Shown: in pieces, positions 58,186 to 64,000 of the stretch
How the letters are laid out: each line of letters begins with the position of its first letter
Numbering within the stretch: the stretch's first letter is position 1
Assembly (NCBI RefSeq): GCF_947504145.1
Contig: NZ_CANNGQ010000002.1
Span: 744,001-808,000, forward strand
DNA: 64,000 nt
Source: an uncultured Microbulbifer sp.
GTDB lineage: Bacteria; Pseudomonadota; Gammaproteobacteria; Pseudomonadales; Cellvibrionaceae
Reading direction: 5' to 3'
Made by a program: the position numbers and the translations under genes
The notes under the pieces: generated by a model
What the model saw: the letters and a program-made list of their open reading frames with translations, nothing else
Databases searched by the model: none
Told to the model about the DNA's origin: nothing

Positions 58186-58755
58186 ATGAAATCCAGAACC
58201 CGTTTATTGTGGATAAAACTCCATACCTATTTTTCCTGCTTCTTCCTGCCGCTTGCTGTGATGTACCTTTCTACCGGTATGTTGCACATGATGGATATCG
58301 ATGGTGGCGTGCGCAGTGAGAGTCAGTTCGAAGTGAGCCTGCCGAGCGGTATTCCCGAGGCCGAGGAAGATGTGCGGACAGTCATATTGCCGCTGATGCA
58401 GGAAAAAGGGCAGGATATGAAGTTGCCCGCGGACTACTACTACGAACCGAAAGAAAACTATATCGGTTGGTATGGCTACAAAGGGCAGGTGTACTTTGAG
58501 CCGCTTGAAGATCCGGACAGGGCGATACTGCATGTCAAAAAACACGATCTCTGGCACCAGTTTCTGTTGATCCACAAAGGGCACGCGGGGCCGGTCTTCT
58601 GGGTGTTGGGTATTATGTTCGGTCTCAGCCTGTTGTTCAGCCTCGTCAGCGGTCTGGTGATTGCGATTGCGGTTCCCATGTTCCGCAAAACCTCCATTGT
58701 ATTTACGCTGTTGGGTACTGCCACCCTCGCTATTGGCATAGCGTTGAGTGTATAG
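58186..58755 (+). CDS. PepSY-type inner-membrane protein, possible ferric-siderophore reductase
   Basis: A 189-residue protein with about three to four membrane helices. ATG 58186 begins KSRTRLLWIKLHTYFSCFFLPLAV; the central loop (about 45-115) is periplasmic, and later segments are FWVLGIMFGLSLLFSLVSGL and VFTLLGTATLAIGIALSV. Histidines LHTYF, LHMM and HDLWHQFLLIHKGHAG are placed like the haem-ligating residues of PepSY-TM iron-uptake proteins (PiuB/FoxB type). Those reduce ferric siderophores at the inner membrane. It is shorter than typical members, and function is inferred from position after the receptor. Confidence 0.7.
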   Translation: MKSRTRLLWIKLHTYFSCFFLPLAVMYLSTGMLHMMDIDGGVRSESQFEVSLPSGIPEAEEDVRTVILPLMQEKGQDMKLPADYYYEPKENYIGWYGYKGQVYFEPLEDPDRAILHVKKHDLWHQFLLIHKGHAGPVFWVLGIMFGLSLLFSLVSGLVIAIAVPMFRKTSIVFTLLGTATLAIGIALSV

Positions 58756-58944
58756 AGTTCTCATTTTTTGATTTTGGCGCAAACAACTTAAATAATACTG
58801 CGCCAAAATCACCTGATCTATCAGGCCAATTTGTACTGGCGGGCGTGTAAAAAGTACGGCTCGTTTCAGGCAGTACTTTTCTTTCTATATCCACCCGGAA
58901 TTATTTTCAAAAAATTTCTCTTTTGTTTTCATCGGCCTACAGGC

Positions 58945-58958
58945 ATTGGTTGACCAAT
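58945..58958 (+). promoter_or_regulatory. ExuR/UxuR-like operator 1
   Basis: ATTGGT-TG-ACCAAT has perfect six-base arms, identical to the E. coli ExuR/UxuR operator form ATTGGTATACCAAT except at the central pair. It lies upstream of the PL7 lyase gene, and a FadR-type GntR gene is at 4.1-4.8 kb. Confidence 0.75.
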
Positions 58959-59078
58959 AAGTCATTATTTGGCGCAATTTTGAATATCTCTGTTGATTTA
59001 AGTTTCTCTATTCTGTAGCCGTGAACATCGCCATCGTTCCGTAAAAATATTTCTTATATTTTTCATTGCGTTATATTT

Positions 59079-59092
59079 TTTGGTTAACCAAT
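59079..59092 (+). promoter_or_regulatory. ExuR/UxuR-like operator 2
   Basis: TTTGGT-TA-ACCAAT contains the perfect 12-base palindrome TTGGTTAACCAA. Its centre is 134 bases from that of operator 1, a distance that would allow looping. Confidence 0.75.
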
Positions 59093-59314
59093 TACGGTAT
59101 TTTTTCTGAATTTTATTTTCTCCAGCGGGAGATAAATTTCAGAAAATTGACAGTTTCCTCAGGCAGCCATTAGCCTTTCCCGCGCTTCGCAATTTCGTTT
59201 TTTACGCATACCTCCTGCTGACTTGGCGGGAGATATGTATGTGATCGACGGGGTGCGGGGTTTAATAGCGAGTAGAAGTTCCGTAATAAAAATCAATAAT
59301 CAGGTCTCTATGCG

Positions 59315-62005
59315 ATGAGAAAAATCATACGAAGTAATTTGAGTCGAACGCTGACGTATACAGCGCTCTCCCTGGCCGTCGGTATTTCTTCAGCCAGCGC
59401 CGCTACCATTGAAAACGCTGGTTTTGAATCTGGCTGGTCCGGCTGGGACGATGCCGATCCCTCCGCCATATCCGGTATTGCCCGTAGCGGTAGCCAGAGC
59501 GCGAAAATTACCGGTTCCGGTGGTGCCTTTTCCCAGGAAGTGGCCGTGGATCCTAATACGGATTACACCCTGAGCGCCTGGTTGCAAGGTGCCGGCGGTA
59601 TTGAAGTCACCGTGGGTTCCGATACCTACAGCGATGCCGGTAATTATTCCGATTGGGGCGAGTTGGGCGTGGCCTTCAATTCCGGCAGCCACAGCAGCGT
59701 TACCGTCTCGGGTACCTATAACGGCGACGAAGGCCGCTTTGACGATTTTTCCATCGCGGACGGTGCGGGCTCCGGCTCCAGTTCCGGGGGGAGTTCCAGT
59801 TCGAGTTCCAGTTCCAGCTCCGGATCGGGCTCCAGTTCCGGCTCTGGTGGTGGTTCGGAGTTCTGTGATATTCAATCCTCCAGCGCCAGCTCCGATGACG
59901 GCAATGGCCCGGCCAATGCCCACGACGGCAATCTCGGCTCGCGCTGGTCGGCCAACGGTTCCGGCCAGTACATCACGTTTGATCTGGGCAGCAGCTGCAT
60001 GGTGAGTGCGCTGAATATTGCCTGGTACAAAGGCGACAGCCGCATGGCCTCGTTTGAGGTTTATGTGGGTGACAATGAAAACAGCCTGACGTACGTGTAC
60101 GGTGGCAACAGCGCCGGCGATACACTGCAACTGGAGCCGCACAACTTCGATGACTTCTCCGGCCGTTACGTGCGGGTGGTTGGGCTCGGCAATACCGCGA
60201 ACAGCTGGAACAGCATGACCGAGATTGAGGTTGTGCGCGGTGAGGGAGGCCCGGGCACGCCCACTGCGGATATCCAGGTGCCAGGCAATGTCACCGTCGG
60301 AATTCCGTTTACCCTGGATGGTAGCGGTTCTAACAACTCCAATGGTGGGTCGCTGAATTACAGTTGGGATTTCGGCGACGGTATTACCTCCATGGAAGAG
60401 AGCCCGGTCCACACCTACAACAACACGGGTGTGTATGCGGTCAGTCTGCAGGTAACCAATGCCGGTGGTATTGCCGATACCGCCAGCGCGGAAGTCACGG
60501 TCAGTGAATTACCTTCCGAGTATCCGGTCGCTACCATCAGTGGTTCCACCACTACGCGCGTGAACACCAGCCTGAACCTGAGCGGTTCGTCGTCTTACGA
60601 TCCGGATGGCGGCGACATTACTGCTTACGCCTGGGACTTTGGCGATGGCAGCAGCGGAAGCAGTGCCAATGTCTCTCACACTTACAGTGAGCAGGGTAGC
60701 TATACCGTCACACTCACGGTCACCGATGATGAAGGTTTTGAATCTTCCTCTACGGAAACCATCACCGTGGATAACGCTGTCGTGGAAGACCTGTGGCCAC
60801 TGGTCAACAACAGCTTTGAGCTGAGCTCGTCCACCGGCGGTTGGGTAGAAGAAGATCCGTCCAATGTGGTTTCCACCAACGGTACGTCCAACCCTGTACC
60901 GCCAGAGGGCGGGCGTCTGCTGGTGATCAAGGGTGATGGCGGGCGTATGAAACAGGCCATCTACAAGCCCGTTGCCGGCAACCGCTATCAAGTCACCGCC
61001 TGGGTCTACAACCACGGCACCATAGGTATTCAGGACCTGGGGTCCGACAATGTTTATGAGGTCAGTACCAACCACGGAGAGGGCTGGCAGCAGATCACCG
61101 TGGAGTACGTATCCACCGGTTCCCCGGCACTGGCTTACGCCAGGTATGGCAACGGCAGTGGCGATGCACTGTTTGATCTGTTTGAAGCGGAAAACGTCAC
61201 CACCCAGGCGGATCTCGATGCAACGCCACCGGCGCCGATCATGCGCTACGCGTCACAGGTGATCGACCTGTCCTGGTGGAAGCTGACTCTGCCGATCAAC
61301 GGTGCCGAGGAGCACTACACGCCGGACCTGTACACCTTCTCCAGCGACGAGTGGTTCAAGCTGATCTACGACGACGCCGAGCAGGAATACGCGGTGCAGT
61401 TCCGGGCCAATCACCACGGGGATTCCACCAGCGGTTCCAGCAACCCGCGCAGTGAACTGCGGGAAATGATGCAGAACTACCACTTCCAGAACTCGAAGAG
61501 CGCTGCTGCCTGGTCGAATACCGATGGCAAGAAGCACACCATGTGGATCAAGCAAAAGGTCACCAACCTGACCCATGTGAAGCCACACGTTGTGGTGGGG
61601 CAGATTCACGATTCCGGGGATGATGTGGTGGTTTTCCGTATGGAAGGTCACAACGGAACCTGTCCTCCGGGCACCGATGACGACTGGGATAACTGCGGTA
61701 CCGTCGGCAATCCGGACACCCACGCCAACCTGTGGATTACCAACGGTAACGATCGCCACGGTTATCTGGTGGACGGGAACTACGAGCTGGGTACCGTGTT
61801 TACCGTGAAGATGGAATCCTATGACGGGCAGACCCACTTCTATTACAACGGCGAGAAGGTGCCCTACGTCCACGATGAATCGATTTCTGGTTGCTACTTC
61901 AAGCTGGGTAACTACACCCAGTCTCACGACGGCACAGCGCCGGGAGAAAGTTACAGCAATTATGCGGAAACCTATGTGTACGATTACTACGTTTCTCACG
62001 AGTAA
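59315..62005 (+). CDS. Secreted multi-domain PL7 alginate lyase
   Basis: An 896-residue exported enzyme cleaving alginate. Order: signal peptide 1-30; CBM-like module 31-150 similar to those ending the PL6 lyase (NxGFE.G..GW, PNTDYTLSAW); Ser/Gly linker 152-182; F5/8-type CBM32 module about 184-310; two PKD domains about 317-398 and 403-487 (SWDFGDG, AWDFGDGSSG); another galactose-binding-like module about 495-625; PL7 catalytic domain about 650-896. Catalytic motifs are RSELREM (712-718), QIH (763-765, His765) and YFKLGNYTQ (861-869, Tyr867). QIH, rather than QVH, is associated with cleavage involving guluronate. ATG 59315 has AGGT upstream. Confidence 0.93.
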   Translation: MRKIIRSNLSRTLTYTALSLAVGISSASAATIENAGFESGWSGWDDADPSAISGIARSGSQSAKITGSGGAFSQEVAVDPNTDYTLSAWLQGAGGIEVTVGSDTYSDAGNYSDWGELGVAFNSGSHSSVTVSGTYNGDEGRFDDFSIADGAGSGSSSGGSSSSSSSSSSGSGSSSGSGGGSEFCDIQSSSASSDDGNGPANAHDGNLGSRWSANGSGQYITFDLGSSCMVSALNIAWYKGDSRMASFEVYVGDNENSLTYVYGGNSAGDTLQLEPHNFDDFSGRYVRVVGLGNTANSWNSMTEIEVVRGEGGPGTPTADIQVPGNVTVGIPFTLDGSGSNNSNGGSLNYSWDFGDGITSMEESPVHTYNNTGVYAVSLQVTNAGGIADTASAEVTVSELPSEYPVATISGSTTTRVNTSLNLSGSSSYDPDGGDITAYAWDFGDGSSGSSANVSHTYSEQGSYTVTLTVTDDEGFESSSTETITVDNAVVEDLWPLVNNSFELSSSTGGWVEEDPSNVVSTNGTSNPVPPEGGRLLVIKGDGGRMKQAIYKPVAGNRYQVTAWVYNHGTIGIQDLGSDNVYEVSTNHGEGWQQITVEYVSTGSPALAYARYGNGSGDALFDLFEAENVTTQADLDATPPAPIMRYASQVIDLSWWKLTLPINGAEEHYTPDLYTFSSDEWFKLIYDDAEQEYAVQFRANHHGDSTSGSSNPRSELREMMQNYHFQNSKSAAAWSNTDGKKHTMWIKQKVTNLTHVKPHVVVGQIHDSGDDVVVFRMEGHNGTCPPGTDDDWDNCGTVGNPDTHANLWITNGNDRHGYLVDGNYELGTVFTVKMESYDGQTHFYYNGEKVPYVHDESISGCYFKLGNYTQSHDGTAPGESYSNYAETYVYDYYVSHE

Positions 62006-62048
62006 TCACTGCTGAAAACCTGAAACCGGATTATTGGTTTCAAAACAG

Positions 62049-62074
62049 AAAAGGGCCGCGATAGCGGCCCTTTT
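62049..62074. terminator. Bidirectional terminator between PL7 and DUF885 genes
   Basis: Perfect 11-base arms AAAAGGGCCGC and complement around GATA, A-tract left and T-tract right, serving both convergent genes. Confidence 0.92.
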
Positions 62075-62099
62075 CTTATTTTCAGGTGGAGCGAATTTA

Positions 62100-63983
62100 T
62101 TAATTCAGCGCCGCCTGCCCACCGGCATCACTCATCGGTTGTGCGCGACTGATTTCACCGCCCTGGGATGCAATCCAGTCGTTCATGCGGCTTTCCAGTA
62201 CATTCAGTGGCAGGGCACCAGCGCCCAGCAGGGCGTCGTGGAACTGGCGGATATCAAAGTTATTTCCCAGTGCTTCTTCGGCGCGTGCGCGAATCTCTTT
62301 GATTTTCAGCTGCCCCACCTTGTAGGCCAGTGCCTGACCTGGCCACACCAGATAGCGGTCGATTTCCACTACCACATCGTGCTCCGGCTTCGCGCTGTTA
62401 TTCATGAAATACTGGATAGCTTCATCCCGGCTCCAGCCCAGCTGGTGCATACCGGTATCTACCACCAATCGCACCGCGCGCCACATATCGTAAGTCAGCG
62501 CACCAAACTCGTTGTACGGATCTTTGTACAGACCGAGGTCGTAGCCGAGGCTTTCGGAGTAGAGCCCCCAGCCTTCTACAAAACCGGTGTAAAACTTGTT
62601 GCGGCGCAGCGGGTGAATATCTTTCTGTTCCTGTGCCAGCGCGATCTGCAGGTGGTGCCCGGGCATGGCTTCGTGCACCGTCAGCGCTTCCATTTCCCAG
62701 GTCGGGCGGCTTTTCAGATTATAGGTGTTGGCAAAGAAAACCCCTGCGCGGCCGGCCTCGTAGGAACCCGGCTGGTAATAGGCTGTGGTCTGCGATTTTT
62801 CCGAGTAGCTTGGGATCGGCTTCACCCCATAGGGCAGGCGTGGCAGCGTGCCGAACAGTGCCGGAAGCTCACCGTCGATTCGCTTGGCAATATCCCGGTA
62901 ATTTTTCAGCAGGTCTTCTTTGTTGTCGTAGTAGAACTGCGGATCGTTCCGCAGGAATTCAGTAAATACCTTGAAGTCCCCAGCGAAGCCCGTTTTAGCG
63001 ATGATAGCGTCCATCTCATCGCGAATACGGCGCACTTCTTCCAGTCCGATGCGGTGAATTTCCTCCGGACTCAGGTCGGTGGTGGTGGTTTCCCGTACCT
63101 TGTAGGCGTACCAGCGAATACCGTCTTCATTTTTAGTGAAGGCGGTATCCGTGGTGGCATTCGGGATATAGTCGCGCTCGACGTATTCGGCAAAGCGCTT
63201 CCAGTTCGGCACCAGGGTTTTTTGGTAGATATTCTGCGCGCGGGTGCGCAGGCGATTTTGATGCGCCGCAGAAATACTTGCGGGCATTTCATAGAAAGCT
63301 TTGAGCAGTGGGCTCTGCTTTGGGTCTGCTGGAATCAGTGCGCGGATCTGGCCGGGAAGGTCGCGCAGGGTGATTTGGGGTGGAGTCAGTTTCTGCTCCG
63401 CACCTTTTTCCATGAGAATTTTGGTCTGCTCGATGAGGCCGGGCAGTTTGTCGAGGCGCGCCAGAATATTTTCATAATCGGCAGTGGTGCGCTTGGGCAT
63501 CGCATTCAGTACGCCGGGTACACTGCGCTGGATGCCACTCATGTGATTGACGGGCAGCAGGTGCTCGGGGAACTGATAGCCGCGGACTTCAAGCAGCAGA
63601 TCCTGGTACAGCAACTGGTAGTCGAGTTTTTCGGCGCTGCTCAGTTTGTCTTCGTTGAGATGACGGCTGGCGGCGAGCAGCTTCCGGGTCTGGCCTTTGC
63701 GGCGCTCGATCCCTTTGACGGATTGATCGGTCCAGTTTTCCTCGAAACCGGGATAGCCGCGGTAGGTGGCGGTCTCGGGGTAACTTTCCATTATCCAGCG
63801 GTAGCGCAGGTCCTGCAGTGCCTGAAGTTTGTCACTGGCGCCACTCTTGGGCAGTGTGTCCATGGCTTTTTCAAAGGCTTTGTGGTCCATGGCCTGAACG
63901 TTCAGGCTGGCGGCCATGATGGCTGCAGATAATCCGAGAAGTTTGGCGTTCAGGATTTTTTTAATGGATTTGGAAAAGGACAT
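62100..63983 (-). CDS. DUF885 family exported metallopeptidase-like protein
   Basis: A 627-residue protein with signal peptide MSFSKSIKKILNAKLLGLSAAIMAASLNVQA and an AGGAAGT ribosome site. The hallmark HEAMPGHHLQ (His437, Glu438, His443) is the DUF885 form of a zinc-binding helix; FVEGWGLYSE about 35 residues later provides the further acidic ligand. Family members are thought to be periplasmic or cytosolic peptidases, but few are characterised. Full length for the family, convergent with the PL7 gene, no operon partner visible in the window. Confidence 0.87.
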   Translation of the reverse strand: MSFSKSIKKILNAKLLGLSAAIMAASLNVQAMDHKAFEKAMDTLPKSGASDKLQALQDLRYRWIMESYPETATYRGYPGFEENWTDQSVKGIERRKGQTRKLLAASRHLNEDKLSSAEKLDYQLLYQDLLLEVRGYQFPEHLLPVNHMSGIQRSVPGVLNAMPKRTTADYENILARLDKLPGLIEQTKILMEKGAEQKLTPPQITLRDLPGQIRALIPADPKQSPLLKAFYEMPASISAAHQNRLRTRAQNIYQKTLVPNWKRFAEYVERDYIPNATTDTAFTKNEDGIRWYAYKVRETTTTDLSPEEIHRIGLEEVRRIRDEMDAIIAKTGFAGDFKVFTEFLRNDPQFYYDNKEDLLKNYRDIAKRIDGELPALFGTLPRLPYGVKPIPSYSEKSQTTAYYQPGSYEAGRAGVFFANTYNLKSRPTWEMEALTVHEAMPGHHLQIALAQEQKDIHPLRRNKFYTGFVEGWGLYSESLGYDLGLYKDPYNEFGALTYDMWRAVRLVVDTGMHQLGWSRDEAIQYFMNNSAKPEHDVVVEIDRYLVWPGQALAYKVGQLKIKEIRARAEEALGNNFDIRQFHDALLGAGALPLNVLESRMNDWIASQGGEISRAQPMSDAGGQAALN

Positions 63984-64000
63984 CGTACTTCCTGTCTCTG

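Larger units (their letters stand above)
58756..59314 (+). promoter_or_regulatory. Long AT-rich control region of PL7 alginate lyase gene
   Basis: A 559-base gene-free stretch, much more AT-rich than the rest of the window. It holds a perfect 12-base inverted repeat (58770-58781 with 58799-58810, GATTTTGGCGCA), a second TTTGGCGCAA motif near 58968-58977, and the two GntR-type operators listed separately. No ORF is credible. The last part near 59290 should contain the leader of the lyase gene. Confidence 0.6.

Noticed and set aside
62034-63932. 632-codon plus-strand frame opposite the DUF885 gene
   Set aside because: No domain, starts inside a terminator, and the opposite strand has signal peptide, zinc motif and ribosome site.

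Overview
The window reads like the chromosome of a marine, polysaccharide-degrading gammaproteobacterium of the Cellvibrionales type. Microbulbifer or a close relative is my best guess; this is inference, since no rRNA gene is present. The reasons are secreted multi-modular alginate lyases (PL6 and PL7) with Pro-Asp and poly-Ser linkers, tandem CBM6 domains, several TonB-dependent receptors, a pseudomonad-style rib-nusB-thiL-pgpA gene order, and fairly GC-rich DNA throughout.

Layout. 1-4.8 kb: a 3'-truncated questin-oxidase-like gene, a PL6 alginate lyase lipoprotein, a 29-codon small ORF and a FadR-type GntR regulator. 4.9-16 kb: S9 peptidase, MOSC protein, TonB receptor with a Fur-like site, an autotransporter with a poly-Ser linker of about 210 residues, a 7TMR-DISM diguanylate cyclase and a NYN-domain protein. 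16-25.5 kb: exported catalase-peroxidase KatG behind a near-consensus OxyR site, hybrid histidine kinase, aldose epimerase, EttA, and two consecutive valine-catabolism enzymes. 25.6-27.9 kb: anaerobic hemN under a perfect FNR box, followed by the fnr gene. 27.9-36.6 kb: a complete haem-uptake island (hutZ, hutX and a haem receptor on the minus strand; tonB-exbB-exbD-hmuTUV on the plus strand) diverging from one Fur-box region. 36.8-44.2 kb: glyA, a Tat-exported flavin amine oxidase with a polyamine-type binding protein, zur, and a beta-helix/CBM6 polysaccharidase candidate. 44.5-52 kb: nrdR-ribD-ribE-ribBA-ribH-nusB-thiL-pgpA-protease-ribA. 52-58.8 kb: possible sRNA and leader peptide, rsgA, a PfeRS-like two-component system, its adjacent TonB receptor and a PepSY-like membrane protein. 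59.3-64 kb: PL7 alginate lyase preceded by two ExuR/UxuR-like operators, then a DUF885 metallopeptidase.

The genes form coherent blocks: extracellular alginate breakdown under a uronate-type GntR regulator, Fur-controlled haem and siderophore uptake, oxygen and peroxide response, and riboflavin synthesis. In the riboflavin block the GTP cyclohydrolase domain of RibBA has lost its zinc cysteines and a separate intact RibA supplies the activity.

The most unusual signal is intergenic. Two families of short palindromic elements sit between co-oriented genes of the haem and riboflavin operons. Family I is three copies of 137-138 bp and family II is two copies of exactly 73 bp in inverted orientation. 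Each family has a conserved core in the loop and fixed length, but stem arms that differ almost completely between copies while staying self-complementary. I know of no described element class with that design, although I cannot search for one here.
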